Shown here in pieces: positions 1 to 11,030 of a stretch of 64,000 nucleotides of DNA. The notes beneath the pieces were generated by a model. That model made no database searches. It was not told where the DNA came from and saw nothing but the letters and a program-made list of their open reading frames with translations. This DNA is from Nemertoderma westbladi (lineage: Eukaryota > Xenacoelomorpha > Nemertodermatida > Nemertodermatidae). Location: assembly GCA_032718475.1 (NCBI GenBank), contig JAUCBJ010006988.1, positions 1-64,000 on the forward strand. The letters are read 5' to 3'. Within the stretch, counting starts at the first letter, position 1. Each line of letters opens with the position of its first letter. Both the position numbers and the translations under genes were made by a program.

Positions 1-257
1 CTGACACGTTCGTGGGGACTTCGCGCAGCACGAGGCCTAGTTATTATATACAAATTAAAATGCAGCGACTGTATCACAAAATCAGGTTTTGAGAAATTTA
101 CCCACACCACCAATCAATCAAAGAAAGGTGGACAGTACGTGTTCACCCCTTTTAATCTCCCCCCCCCCCCCCCCACCCTTCCCAACCACCAATACATAAC
201 CGCGACATCTACCACCCACGGAAGGGTAGCACGAACTTATTTCCAATCGCACGTTAA
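1..257. other. No gene seen; poly-C tract
   Basis: No coding or RNA gene is recognised. A run of 16 C lies at 159-174, one of several long C/G homopolymers in the window. Confidence 0.6.
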
Positions 258-260
258 ATA

Positions 261-560
261 TGCAAAGCCAGGTGGTTTATAGGAATATAATAAACGCAGT
301 ACTCGTTTTCATTATAAGCCTCTTTGCGTTCGTCCTGTTTTGTATTTAAATATATTTCTTAAACGCAAGCTAGGACGATCTTTATAATAATAATAACTAG
401 GGATGCGATCAATATGTGAAGCCAGGTGGTTTATATAATAATTTAGTCAACGCAGTACTCGTCTTCATTATATGCCTCGTTGCGCTCGTCGCTTGTCCTG
501 TTTTGTCATAAAATATTTTTCCTAAACGCAGACTGACGATCTTTATACAGTTATAACTAT
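261..560. repeat. Diverged tandem duplication, two ~150-bp units
   Basis: Two adjacent copies (about 261-405 and 413-560) share in the same order the words AGCCAGGTGGTTTATA, AACGCAGTACTCGT, TTCATTATA, GTCCTGTTTTGT and ACGATCTTTATA. They differ by many substitutions and small indels. No coding potential is seen. This could be a dimeric fragment of a satellite or transposon. Confidence 0.75.
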
Positions 561-1471
561 GCGAAGTTTCGAAACTGTGCGAGTAACTGTTGATACATCT
601 ATGTGGAGATGTGTGATATGTGGAGATGTGTGATACAACGCCAACGCATCTTATGCCGATGTAGTAATATGGGTATTGAAATAATATTAAATCAATGTAC
701 ACTCTTAAAGCTGCAGCGAAAAAATGTAGCTAATTTCCTAGGTTACATATAAAATAATAATATTATTTTTAAGAACATTAATTTTACTACTTTGCAAAAA
801 TTCAATTAAAAAATAACCAGACATATACATTGTGGAATAAACTATTTCAGAAGCCTACAACAGCCATGCCATGGATTGTATTTATGTTATTATATCTGTC
901 ATTTAACTGAGATAGCAATAGTAGTAATAGTTGAACGGTTATGCGGCCCGTCCAGCCTATAATAAACACAATTCAGTGATTGGGCTGGAATAGCAATACT
1001 GGTTGCCTCTATTACAATTCCTCTCAGGTTAGTCTACAGCCACAACTCCCAGCAGCTAGCTCCACACCAGCAGAGAATTGACCAATAATGGGAAGGATTA
1101 AATTTGTACTCAATAATTGTGCGGTTTAATTACGTTTAGATCAATTAAAGACACATTTATTAAAGCAAATCACTTAAACTAATTAAAAACTATAATAGAA
1201 TGACGTATGGGGATTATATCTGTATAATTTTTAAGTATAATTATTTAAATCTTATACTGTAAAACAATTAATTTCCTTTAAAAGGCAGGTTGAAAATGGC
1301 GTTTTCACCGCAATCAACTTAATTAACTAATTAACTGCTATTATCTTAGCTTCTCGAAGGCCACACGGAAATTCTACTTGGAAAATTTCTAAACTTTTGC
1401 CAAACAACATGTGTACCAAGTTTGGATAGATTTCATCAAAGATTGGCCGAGTTATTAACGTTTAAAATTGA
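561..1471. other. No gene seen
   Basis: AT-rich sequence with no recognisable gene. A short direct duplication (TATGTGGAGATGTGTGA, twice) lies near 600-635. The right end may be the 5' flank or a non-coding part of the LINE that follows. Confidence 0.5.
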
Positions 1472-3886
1472 ACACGACAGAACGACAGGTTGATTAATGG
1501 TACCACTACGCTAAGGCTCACTCACTTCGTGGCTCGCCCCACAGTTGAGGTTAGTGTGGATCCGAAGTCGTGTTACTGTATCCCGATGTTGATCTCCCGA
1601 TCAGAGACATTGGGTATGCCTAAATTTCATTCTGATACAGCTCCAGTACACAGTTCGATTCGTAGAGGTATCTCTCACAAAGTAACGGACTGCGAAAAAT
1701 TTCATGATTACCTATCATTGGTGGACCCCCCCTCAATAAATCCTGACTCAGTAACTCCTTTCAGTCGGTGCATTATAGACAGCCAGAATATCATTGATAT
1801 GGCAGCTCGTGTTTGTCCACTCAAATCTGAACTGACACCCTTAATTGGTGATTCTCGGTGGGAACGGTTGGTAAATAATGGTAATATACGGGTAATTTGG
1901 AATGCGGTTAACTGGAAAGGTTTACTAGATGATGTCGGGTCAACGAAAACTACACAGCAACCAACGGATGCTTGTTTTAAGAACCACTTTGAGAATCTTC
2001 TTGGTGATTCTACATTGACTTCGCCTACAGAGCTGATTGATGTTGATACGGCACCCTATGTCCCTTGTTTAGATGACCCTTTTACAGAACGCGAATTAAG
2101 TGAAGCAATGTCTGACATGAAACCAAACAAAGGTTATGTCGGGATTTCACTTGGTCTTTTTCTGTCACTCCCGGGAAACTGGTTGTTGTTCTTTTTATCT
2201 ATATTTAATATTATTTTCAATTTTAATTGGTACCCAATATCATGGCGAGATAGTAAACTTATTATTATAATTAAATCAGGTTGCCGAATGTTATGCGGCA
2301 ATTACAGGGGCATATCGATTATGACAACGTTAGCGAAAGTATATGATCTAATGTTAAATGCAAGACTTATGCGTTGGTGTAACATTGATAAATGTCAGGC
2401 TGGTGGACAGCCAGGCCGTGGCTGTACAGAAAATATTGTTACTCTACGATTAATATTCGGTTATGCCCTTTTTAAGTCGGAAAAACTTTATGTCATTTTC
2501 ATTGACTTTAGTAAGGCATACGACCGAATCCCTAGAGATTTGCTTTTGGAACATTTAAAATCACTAGGTTGTGGTAAGATTATGCTATTGGCCTTAAAAG
2601 CGGCCTATATTTGTACCAAAAATATACTGAAAAATGCAATAATTATTACATTAATAGGAGTGCGTCAGGGGGCTCCGACTAGCAGTACACTTTTCTGTAT
2701 ATATATAGATAGAATGGTAGCCATGATTAAATCCGCCGTTGCTCGTGATGGATTTTTAGGTTCACTTCATGTTTTATTATTGATGGATGATACCGTCATT
2801 TTTGCAACTACCCGTGCAAATGCAATTTTGAAACTGCAAGCTCTTAACAACTTCTGTAAATTGTCTGGCATGTTGGTTAATGAAAAAAAGACCAAATTCT
2901 TTGTAATAAACGGTGAAAAACGAGACAAAATTGCGTTTCAGAATATAATTGAAAATGTTACAGTACAACACTGTTCTAGTTACTTATATTTAGGAGTATA
3001 TTTTACATCAGAGGGAAATGTTAATACTAGCCTCGCTTTGCAACAAAAAAAGTGGGAAGAATCTGCAAACAAATTTGCCATATTTTGTGCGGCAAATACT
3101 AATATGTCTTTTTATATTAAAAAACAAGTCTTCGAAGCTGCGGTTCTTTCTGGCTTACTGTATGGATGTGAAGCCTGGCTAACAAATAATATAAAAGCAG
3201 CTTCGAAGTACTACACTCGTATGGTAAAAACCCTGCTAGGGGTTAGAGTGCAAACGCCTATTGATTTATGTCTTTTAGATATTGGTGCACCAAATCTTGA
3301 TTTTTACATATTACGTGCTAGGAAAAGATTTATTAAAAAAATGTTCAAGGATGTGGATCTGGATATGACTATTCCATTTCACAAAGTCTATCAGATCTGC
3401 AGAGATGCGAATACTCCTGGTTACAAACTTCTTTTGTCGTCTGCTGAATTTAGTGAAAAGTGTGATCCTTCATTGCAAACAGTTACTAAAATTAATAGTA
3501 AACCGGTATCTTCAACGAAATTTATGACATACCGTAGTGAAATAAATAAGATGTTACAACCACATCCTTTGTATAATTGTAGCACTCCATATGTCCCGGA
3601 CTTCTATAGGCTACCATTCAGTAGACTTCGGTTAATGTCACACCGTTTGGCAGTAGAGACGGGGCGTTGGTCTAGAAAACCCAGAGACATGCGCGTTTGT
3701 CCGTGTGACAATGTCTCTATACAGACCGAAGCTCATGTGCTGCTGCATTGCCGTCTATCCGAATGCCTAAGTTTAGAAGCTAGGAAAGTGTTAAATATGT
3801 CGTGCTTAGATGTATTGTTAAACTCTAATGCAGATTACGTAACATTATGTAGATATATATATAACGTTTTGGATATATATGCATGA
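1472..3886 (+). CDS. LINE reverse transcriptase ORF (open, 5' partial)
   Basis: An open frame of about 800 codons begins after an in-frame stop at 1469-1471. The first ATG in frame is at 1586, and no initiation context decides a start, so I give the full open extent. Counting from 1490, the RT domain shows a YRGIS block near residue 273, motif A FIDFSKAYDR with its Asp near 339, a VRQGAP block, and motif C LLMDDTV near 430-436. The catalytic pair is therefore MDD, not the common ADD. The last 80 residues contain a CPC-x(n)-H-x(4)-C cluster (about 737-755), like the C-terminal zinc-knuckle regions of several LINE clades. The RT would copy element RNA at a nicked target in the nucleus. No frameshift or internal stop is seen, unusual for the window. 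Clade is not assigned. Confidence 0.85.
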   Translation, partial: TRQNDRLINGTTTLRLTHFVARPTVEVSVDPKSCYCIPMLISRSETLGMPKFHSDTAPVHSSIRRGISHKVTDCEKFHDYLSLVDPPSINPDSVTPFSRCIIDSQNIIDMAARVCPLKSELTPLIGDSRWERLVNNGNIRVIWNAVNWKGLLDDVGSTKTTQQPTDACFKNHFENLLGDSTLTSPTELIDVDTAPYVPCLDDPFTERELSEAMSDMKPNKGYVGISLGLFLSLPGNWLLFFLSIFNIIFNFNWYPISWRDSKLIIIIKSGCRMLCGNYRGISIMTTLAKVYDLMLNARLMRWCNIDKCQAGGQPGRGCTENIVTLRLIFGYALFKSEKLYVIFIDFSKAYDRIPRDLLLEHLKSLGCGKIMLLALKAAYICTKNILKNAIIITLIGVRQGAPTSSTLFCIYIDRMVAMIKSAVARDGFLGSLHVLLLMDDTVIFATTRANAILKLQALNNFCKLSGMLVNEKKTKFFVINGEKRDKIAFQNIIENVTVQHCSSYLYLGVYFTSEGNVNTSLALQQKKWEESANKFAIFCAANTNMSFYIKKQVFEAAVLSGLLYGCEAWLTNNIKAASKYYTRMVKTLLGVRVQTPIDLCLLDIGAPNLDFYILRARKRFIKKMFKDVDLDMTIPFHKVYQICRDANTPGYKLLLSSAEFSEKCDPSLQTVTKINSKPVSSTKFMTYRSEINKMLQPHPLYNCSTPYVPDFYRLPFSRLRLMSHRLAVETGRWSRKPRDMRVCPCDNVSIQTEAHVLLHCRLSECLSLEARKVLNMSCLDVLLNSNADYVTLCRYIYNVLDIYA

Positions 3887-4090
3887 AATATCGTTTAATT
3901 ACTTCTGTGTATTATTGAATACTATATAATTATATATGATTGAGTATTGGACTATTCTAGAATTTAAACTGGTGACTACTGTGCCCATAATTGAACTTTA
4001 AATTTGTATTTATATTTGTTGATTTGTGTATTATGGTATGTATATTAACTCTACAATAATAGAATTGTCAATAAACAATAATAATAATAC
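1472..4090 (+). mobile_element. 5'-truncated non-LTR retrotransposon (LINE)
   Basis: This is the extent of a LINE copy judged from its open RT frame and 3' tail. After the stop at 3884-3886 come about 190 bp of AT-rich 3' UTR, ending in a run of AAT repeats near 4065-4090, typical of target-primed insertion. No endonuclease domain is found upstream, so the copy is 5' truncated or the upstream part has diverged beyond recognition. Target-site duplications were not resolved. Confidence 0.75.
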
Positions 4091-5088
4091 TGCGGGATGA
4101 CTGCTGGTAATCAAGTAACGGAATGCAGGGCAGGCCTAATGAACAAGCCTAGTTTATATTTTTTTTTTATTATAATAATCAATCCTGGTGCATTTTTCTA
4201 CCCCTGCCTTCCTCTAAAAACGTTCATAATATTAGTGAACAATACAACAGATTAGCAAATCAATAGCCAATCAATATGAATTGAATATAATAGAATAGAA
4301 ATCCAATAGAATTTAATAGAATAATGAAATAATTGTATTTTTTTTATTATTTATTCAACGAGTATAGATAGATATAGATTAGCACATTTAATTATCGCGT
4401 TCAAGAATAGAGCAATCAGATTAATGTTTGTGTCATAATGTCAATAAATTAATGTACCTCTAACAAAGTACATTAATTTATTATATTTTAAATTTATCTT
4501 ATTTAATAGTAACTAATAGCTGCGAATCAATGAATTCACCTACCCAATATGCAGTTTTGTTATTAATGAGCGCAAAGGAACAGAATATTAAATTGTATAT
4601 TACCATAAATTTAGCGATTTTTAAAAGGGTGAATGAAATTGCCTACGCCTAGTATGCAGTGGTTACTGTAGGTTGAATTTAATCACACTGATTTTATTAT
4701 TTAACAATGTTGGTAGTATAGTGTGAATCCCAGCCGTAGGCCTACCGTGTTCCGGGGATGTCTGTCGAACCAGTTAACCTAAAAACCTGATTTTTCACTA
4801 ACTATTTTTCTTTTTAACTTATTATTTTATACAATATATTTTTAATATGGGAACTTTTATTCTAATAAAATTGATTAGACTTGAACTTTTATTTTTATAA
4901 AATAGGTAGCTATCATCTTTCACGCTAATTTGTAATTATTTACGCATTTTTTTCTAATATGGAACTATTCAACTGATGAGGTCTCTATTACATTTAAATA
5001 AGAGATTCGTGAGGCAATCCAATTACTCGTTATAACATACTATTTGTAACGAATTATGATAAGTAGCTTTTATAACAAATTGCATTAT
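4091..5088. other. No gene seen; one perfect hairpin
   Basis: AT-rich DNA with no coding signal. A perfect inverted repeat with 15-bp arms (4443-4457 and 4468-4482, loop 10 nt) is present. Confidence 0.6.
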
Positions 5089-5493
5089 GGATGAGTCATT
5101 GCAGACACAGCAAGCGAAGCGGATGAGTCATAACCGACACAGAAACGAAACAGATGAGTCATAACAGACTCTGAAAACGAAACGGATGAGTCACAACAGA
5201 CACTGCAAGCGAAACGGATGTGTCATAACAGACACGCAAGCGAAACGGATGAGTCATAACAGACAATGAAGCGAAACCGATGAGTCATAATAGACACTTC
5301 AAGCGATACGGATGAGTCATAACAGACACTGAAGCGAAACGGATGAGTCGTAACAGACACTGAAGCGAAACGGATGAGTCGTAACAGACACTGAAGCGAA
5401 ACGGCTGAGTCATAACCGACATTGCTACAAGCGAAACGGATGAGTCATAACCGACATTGCTACAAGCGAAACGGATGAGTCATAACAGACACT
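5089..5493. repeat. Minisatellite array, left half (~28-31 bp unit)
   Basis: About 14 units built on GCGAAACGGATGAGTC followed by ATAACAGACACTGAA, with variants such as CATAACCGAC and an extra ATTGCTAC. The same array resumes at 12531, so it is one locus split by an insertion. Confidence 0.92.
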
Positions 5494-5507
5494 GCAGGCT
5501 CATTCCA

Positions 5508-6003
5508 AAGTAAAGTACGGGACATTCGTACACAATTTTGAACTTTGATTGCCTGTACAATGTTATCCACAGCACATATGTGCACAAAATTGTGCTTGGA
5601 TTAAACTTTCGAATATCAGCTTTGATTTCGCGAAGCTTATGGCGGGACTTAGTCACTTTTGAGAAAATGCCAGCTTGTCCAATTAAGGTAAAGTACGGAT
5701 TCGTACGAAATGGTATTTTTTAATTTATGATTTCAATTCTAAAATTTAGCGAATTGTGCGCAGGTACGGTGTTGAGTTGATGTTTAGGATAAAGCTGTAT
5801 TATTAAGCTTAAATAAAAATATAAATATAAGACGAATTGCTGCATTGCTAATTTTTTACAGTGTGGTTTGTGTGGTAAATTATGGGACATTGCTAAGTAA
5901 AGTACGGGACCTGTACGAATTTTATGGTCAAAATGGTCTCTTACACTTAAACTAACAGTAATTTCTGGATAATTAGTGATAATAATGTGCAACTAAGTAT
6001 TTC
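5508..6003. other. Interior of the TIR element, left arm
   Basis: No coding signal. It contains three copies of the GTAAAGTACGG word, two of them followed by TTCGTAC, CTGTACG or similar. Confidence 0.6.
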
Positions 6004-6008
6004 CAACC
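6004..6008. repeat. Target-site duplication CAACC (left)
   Basis: CAACC immediately precedes the 5' LTR and is repeated immediately after the 3' LTR at 11026-11030. Five bases is the usual length for Ty1/copia integration. Confidence 0.93.
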
Positions 6009-6281
6009 TGTTAGAAACTGTAACTTACCTTTAAACTGTATGACAATATATTATGCGATGATCAGTATCTTAAGGGTGTGGTGGGAAATTTAAATACTCT
6101 AGTTGTATTACATTCTAGTTTATCATTGTGCTACCGGCAACCGGTACTGAGCATCTACAATGACGAAGTACTGAGAGAAGTACTGCTGTACTGCGCTAGG
6201 TTTATATATCTGCAGTCATGTTTGGCTAGTAGGCCTATTATATTATAATGATATTAGATATATACACTTCAACTTCTAACA
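6009..6281 (+). repeat. 5' LTR of copia element
   Basis: Starts TGTTAGAAACTG and ends CTTCTAACA, so it has the canonical TG...CA ends within a short inverted repeat (TGTTAGAA / TTCTAACA). A TATA-like TTTATATATC lies at 6201-6210 and could place the transcription start. Length 273 bp. Confidence 0.95.
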
Positions 6282-6295
6282 GGTTATGGGCCCAG
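6282..6295 (+). promoter_or_regulatory. Primer binding site, initiator tRNA-Met anticodon arm
   Basis: GGTTATGGGCCCAG directly follows the 5' LTR. It is complementary to the anticodon stem-loop of initiator tRNA-Met, not to the tRNA 3' end. Copia-type elements are known to prime from a tRNA cut in the anticodon loop. Confidence 0.85.
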
Positions 6296-6510
6296 GTAAC
6301 AGGCAGTCAGATGCTATGGTACTGTTAATTGTAATGAGTACCAGTATGCAAGGAAACTTTGCAAATACTAAAATCGCTAATTATCGTGGTTACCGGTACC
6401 GGCAAGCGGTAGCAGTAGTGGGAAAGGATCAGTGACTGAAATTTAACAAATCGATATTGTTTACTCCTTTGTTGCTGATATAATTAATTGCACACAGATA
6501 GTTTACTGAA

Positions 6511-9500
6511 ATGGCGGATGATATTGGCGGTTTAAAGATAGAGAAAATCGAGAAACTGCGGTCCGAAAACTATCGTGAATGGCGTTACACAATGCAGCTT
6601 ACATTGGAACATCACGATTTGTGGGAGTTTGTCATTGGAGATCCTACTCCACCGGAAGGAGCTGGTAGAGCTGCGTTTATGCGAAGGAAAACTCGCGCAC
6701 GCACAACTATTGCACTAGCTATTGATCCGGAATTGCGTTGCTATATAAAGGATGCAACGACTGCAAAGGAAACTTGGGATGCATTAGAGGAACAGTTTGA
6801 TCGAAAATCATGGCTAAAGATTGTTAGACTTCGAACCGAATTTTTCAATAAACAGTTGCCAAATGGTGGCAACATTGAGAAACATGTTACGGAGATGAGG
6901 AATCTTTACACAAAGATTAATGAACTTGATCCAGAAGAGAATATTACGGACAAGGCATTCGCACTTACTGTTTTAGGATCACTTCCATCATCGTATAATT
7001 CCATGCTGTCAGCGATTGATGTTGCTGTCAATGAAATGTCATGGGACAATATAAAGGGTTTACTGTTTAATGAAAGTGCACGGCACACACACAATAGTGA
7101 AACAGATAATGCCCTTTTATCAGTGAAACAAAAGGGTTATGCAAAGAAGGGACAACAAGACAGTGGGAGTAGCAAGCCGCAGCAGTTCACTTCTTCACCA
7201 GGATTCCGGAAGAGCAAGGCTCCATGTTTCAAGTGTGGTGTTGGGGGACATTTTGCTCGGAAATGTACTCAAAGAGGTTGTCAACTTTGCAGTGATAATT
7301 CACATTGGGCTTCAGCGTGTCCAACTCGAAAGAAGTCAGAGGGACTTCTTGTTAAAGGTAGTGAATCAGAATCAGAATTGAATGAGCTGGATTATCTTGA
7401 AAACTGTTCGTTTGCTTTGCATATTAGCAATTCGAATACTGGGTGTGATAATTGGTATATTGATTCAGGAGCTACCGAACATATGACATTTGTGTCAGAT
7501 TGTTTCATAAATTATAAAAAATTTGACCATTGCAAATATGTTTATCTTGGTGATAAACGTTATGTAAATGCTATAGGTAAAGGAATTGTTAATATTCAAT
7601 CTACTTGCGGAGCTAAACTTTGTATTTCTGAAGTTTTGTATGTTCCAAAACTAGGGAAGAATCTTCTTTCAGTTCGTGCATTGACAAAGAAAGGGGCTTA
7701 TATAAATTTTTATAGGTCAGAATGTGAAATTGGTTATGGAAAACAAGTGATAGCAAATGGTAGAGTGGATGGTGACTTGTATAAACTTGAAGTACATACT
7801 GGTCATTCTGCATTGGTTGCTACTTCTTTACCTGGTCAAATATGGCATGAACGATTTGGTCATGTTGGAATTGATAGCTTAAAGCAATTATTGGATAATG
7901 AAATGGTAAGTGGAATTAATTGTGATATAGAAACCTTCAATACGAATTGTGAGGGTTGTGCACTAGGGAAATCGCATAAGGTCCCATTTCCTATACATTC
8001 TTCTCGTAGGGCAGATGATCTAGTTGATATTGTTCACTCAGATATATGTGGCCCTATGGACACTGAATCAATTGGTGGTTCTAAATATTTTGCTACTATC
8101 ATTGATGATAAATCACGATATACAACAGTTTACATATTGAAGCATAAAAGTGAACTATTTCAATGCTTCAAGGATTTTGTAGCAAAAGTTGAAAACCAAA
8201 TTGGTCGAACTGTAAAGATATTACGTTCAGATAATGGTGGCGAATATAACTCAACCTCATTAAAAGAGTATTGTTTATCTAAAGGAATTATGCATGAATT
8301 CACTGTTCCATATAATCCACAACAAAATGGAGTTGCAGAGCGCATGAATCGCACAATTATGGAACTTGCATTGTCAATGTTATATGCAGCAGGATTATCA
8401 AAACAGTTCTGGGCAGAAGCTGTGAGCACTGCTGTTTATATTCGCAACCGATGTCCTACAAATGCAGTTCAAGGGTCGACTCCCTATGAAGTTTGGTTTG
8501 GCAATAAACCAGATGTAAGTTCTTTGAGAATTTTTGGATGTTATTCATTTATGCATCTACCACGAGAGAAACGAAAGAAACTCGATGCAAAGGCTCGTAA
8601 GTGCATCTTTATTGGATATAGTGGAAAGTCTAAGGGTTATAGATTATATGAGCCAGAGAGTAAGCGGATTTATGAGAGTCGTGATGTACAGTTCTTTGAA
8701 AATAGTTTTCCAAAGATGTCAAATTGTGTCACAAATCCAATATTAAAACCTCCATATATGAAGGAAAGTTCCGATGTTGATCAAGGGGAGCTAGTTGTAA
8801 AAGAGGCTCAACAGACTAGGAAGAGTATAGTTGATCATACATCGAACATTGTAAATAATCAAGAGGCTCAACAGACTAGGACGAGTATAGTTGATCATAC
8901 ATCAAACATTGTAAATAATCAAGAGGCTATGGAGATTGAGACTATAGGAGATAGTGTGTCTTCATCTGATGGTGAAGTATTTCATGGGTTTGATTTAGAT
9001 GATGAACCTGTAGTGGAAACAATCAATGAAGGTGAAATGACTTCATCATCAACATCAAAAAGTGTTCGTCATTATCCAACACGTCAACGTAAGCCACCAG
9101 ACCGATTGGGTACAATTGAATGGCCGAAGGCCATGATTGTAGAGGAGGAGAGTATTGAACCTCAAACACTCAAAGAAGCATGGTCACGAAATGATGGTGA
9201 TTATTGGCGAGAGGCAATGGATACTGAATATGAATCTCTAATAAAGAATCAGACATGGACTTTGGTAAAAGCACCCGCAGATGCAAATATTGTTGATTGC
9301 AAATGGATTCTCAAATATAAATATCAACCTGATGGTTCCATTGAACGTTATAAAGCCCGTCTAGTGGCACGTGGTTTTACTCAAGAATATGGGATAGACT
9401 ATGATGAAGTGTTTGCACCTGTTGCTAAATACAGTGCTATTCGTACAGTATTAGCTATTGCAAATCAACTGAATTGGTCAATACATCAAATGGATGTTAA

Positions 9501-10629
9501 AACAGCCTTTCTAAATGGGGAACTTGAGAATGAAATCTATATGAAGCAACCGGAGGGCTATGTTGATGACAAACGTCCTGATTTCGTCTGCAAACTAAAG
9601 AAGGCCATTTATGGTTTAAAACAATCTTCTAGATGCTGGAATAAATTAATTGATAAGCATCTAACTTCGAATGGATTCAAACAAAATGAAGCTGATCCGT
9701 GCATGTATATCAAGTATGTCAATGATATTGTAGTAATCATTGTTCTCTATGTAGATGATATTCTCATAGCATCAAATGATGATGAAATATTAATGCAAGA
9801 GAAATGTACATTATCTAGTCGATTTGAAATGGTTGATAAAGGAGAATTAGAATATATTCTTGGAATGGTGATTACTAGGGATCGTAAGAATCGGACAATG
9901 ACTATAAATCAATCAAAGTACTTAGAAAATGTACTTGAGAGATTTGGTATGCTAAACTGCAAACCAGTTGCTACCCCAATTGATCCAAATGTGAAATTCG
10001 AGAAGAGAACTGATGATGAGAAACCAGCTGACAAAACTCTTTATCAAACAGCGATTGGTAGTCTCACATATGCAATGACTGGAACTCGACCAGATTTAGC
10101 TACATCTATTGGTATTTTAAGTAAATACATGTCAGATCCATCAGAGGCACATTGGAAGGGGGTAAAACGTGTATTTCGTTATATCCGTGGTACATTGAAT
10201 GTAGGTTTAAAATATAATGCTAAAGAAACTTCAGTGATTTCTGCAAGTGGATACTCAGATGCTAATCATGCAGGATGTTCTGAAACTCGTAAATCTACAT
10301 CTGGATATATATTCTTTGTAGGAGATTGTGCTGTTAGCTGGAGAAGCAAGAGACAGGACATTGTGGCAATATCTTCAACAGAAGCAGAATATGTTGCATT
10401 AAGTTCAGCTGCCCAAGAGGCAAGGTGGTTGCGCATCTTGATAGCAAACGTATTATTGTCAAAGGTTGAACCAGTAATGATGTATGAGGATAACCAGAGT
10501 GCTATTGCACTAGTGAAGAACCCTGTCTTCCACAATCGTACTAAACATATCGATGTCAGGTTTCATTTCATTCGAGAACTAATTGCTCACAATATTGTTA
10601 CTATAAATACTGCAGCTCGAAGGAAATGA
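6511..10629 (+). CDS. Copia Gag-Pol polyprotein, 3' end frameshifted
   Basis: One frame of 1,372 codons from an ATG at 6511. Order of domains: Gag (residues 1-235) with a CCHC knuckle CFKCGVGGHFARKC near 239-252 and a second Cys/His cluster after it; aspartic protease with DSGA near 318; integrase with an HHCC zinc domain (about 450-490) and D, D, E catalytic residues in HSDICG (~511), RSDNGGEY (~572) and NGVAERMNR (~611); RT with MDVKTAFLNGE (~993) and the catalytic LYVDDIL (~1079); RNase H with GYSDANHAG (~1248), STEAEYVAL (~1289) and EDNQSAI (~1326). This is the Pol order of Ty1/copia (IN before RT). The frame stops at 10627, but the usual C-terminal block (TADMFTKGL) and about 25 further codons are open in another frame to 10712. 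A one-base loss near 10603-10610 explains this. Gag and Pol are in a single frame. Confidence 0.93.
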   Translation: MADDIGGLKIEKIEKLRSENYREWRYTMQLTLEHHDLWEFVIGDPTPPEGAGRAAFMRRKTRARTTIALAIDPELRCYIKDATTAKETWDALEEQFDRKSWLKIVRLRTEFFNKQLPNGGNIEKHVTEMRNLYTKINELDPEENITDKAFALTVLGSLPSSYNSMLSAIDVAVNEMSWDNIKGLLFNESARHTHNSETDNALLSVKQKGYAKKGQQDSGSSKPQQFTSSPGFRKSKAPCFKCGVGGHFARKCTQRGCQLCSDNSHWASACPTRKKSEGLLVKGSESESELNELDYLENCSFALHISNSNTGCDNWYIDSGATEHMTFVSDCFINYKKFDHCKYVYLGDKRYVNAIGKGIVNIQSTCGAKLCISEVLYVPKLGKNLLSVRALTKKGAYINFYRSECEIGYGKQVIANGRVDGDLYKLEVHTGHSALVATSLPGQIWHERFGHVGIDSLKQLLDNEMVSGINCDIETFNTNCEGCALGKSHKVPFPIHSSRRADDLVDIVHSDICGPMDTESIGGSKYFATIIDDKSRYTTVYILKHKSELFQCFKDFVAKVENQIGRTVKILRSDNGGEYNSTSLKEYCLSKGIMHEFTVPYNPQQNGVAERMNRTIMELALSMLYAAGLSKQFWAEAVSTAVYIRNRCPTNAVQGSTPYEVWFGNKPDVSSLRIFGCYSFMHLPREKRKKLDAKARKCIFIGYSGKSKGYRLYEPESKRIYESRDVQFFENSFPKMSNCVTNPILKPPYMKESSDVDQGELVVKEAQQTRKSIVDHTSNIVNNQEAQQTRTSIVDHTSNIVNNQEAMEIETIGDSVSSSDGEVFHGFDLDDEPVVETINEGEMTSSSTSKSVRHYPTRQRKPPDRLGTIEWPKAMIVEEESIEPQTLKEAWSRNDGDYWREAMDTEYESLIKNQTWTLVKAPADANIVDCKWILKYKYQPDGSIERYKARLVARGFTQEYGIDYDEVFAPVAKYSAIRTVLAIANQLNWSIHQMDVKTAFLNGELENEIYMKQPEGYVDDKRPDFVCKLKKAIYGLKQSSRCWNKLIDKHLTSNGFKQNEADPCMYIKYVNDIVVIIVLYVDDILIASNDDEILMQEKCTLSSRFEMVDKGELEYILGMVITRDRKNRTMTINQSKYLENVLERFGMLNCKPVATPIDPNVKFEKRTDDEKPADKTLYQTAIGSLTYAMTGTRPDLATSIGILSKYMSDPSEAHWKGVKRVFRYIRGTLNVGLKYNAKETSVISASGYSDANHAGCSETRKSTSGYIFFVGDCAVSWRSKRQDIVAISSTEAEYVALSSAAQEARWLRILIANVLLSKVEPVMMYEDNQSAIALVKNPVFHNRTKHIDVRFHFIRELIAHNIVTINTAARRK
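8803..8922 (+). repeat. 60-bp in-frame direct duplication in the integrase-RT linker
   Basis: Two 60-bp units (8803-8862 and 8863-8922) encode EAQQTR(K/T)SIVDHTSNIVNNQ twice. They differ at two bases and lie in the low-complexity linker between integrase and RT. The reading frame is kept. Confidence 0.92.
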
Positions 10630-10743
10630 CTGCTGATATGTTTACAAAGGGACTCACGAAAGCGATATTTGAGTATCATTGCTCAAAAATTGGTCTTATT
10701 TCATTAGAGTAATTAAATTCAATGTCGCATAATTATTATTGTC

Positions 10744-10752
10744 AAGTGGGAG
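10744..10752 (+). promoter_or_regulatory. Polypurine tract of copia element
   Basis: AAGTGGGAG abuts the 3' LTR, the position where plus-strand DNA synthesis is primed. Confidence 0.7.
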
Positions 10753-11025
10753 TGTTAGAAACTGTAACTTACCTTTAAACTGTATGACAATATATTATGC
10801 GATGATCAGTATCTTAAGGGTGTGGTGGGAAATTTAAATACTCTAGTTGTATTACATTCTAGTTTATCATTGTGCTACCGGCAACCGGTACTGAGCATCT
10901 ACAATGACGAAGTACTGAGAGAAGTACTGCTGTACTGCGCTAGGTTTATATATCTGCAGTCATGTTTGGCTAGTAGGCCTATTATGTTATAATGATATTA
11001 GATATATACACTTCAACTTCTAACA
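10753..11025 (+). repeat. 3' LTR of copia element
   Basis: 273 bp, identical to the 5' LTR except one A/G difference. It is followed by the CAACC target duplication at 11026-11030. Confidence 0.95.
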
Positions 11026-11030
11026 CAACC

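Larger units (their letters stand above)
6009..11025 (+). mobile_element. Ty1/copia LTR retrotransposon, nearly complete
   Basis: A 5,017-bp element with two 273-bp LTRs, a tRNA primer site, one gag-pol frame and a purine tract, flanked by CAACC duplications. The LTRs differ at one position (A in the 5' copy, G in the 3' copy, within CCTATTATRTTATAATG), so insertion was recent. It sits inside the TIR element, giving the order minisatellite, then TIR element, then copia. The primer site matches the initiator-tRNA anticodon arm, as in Drosophila copia and related invertebrate copia lineages. The only obvious lesion is a frameshift near the end of pol. Confidence 0.96.
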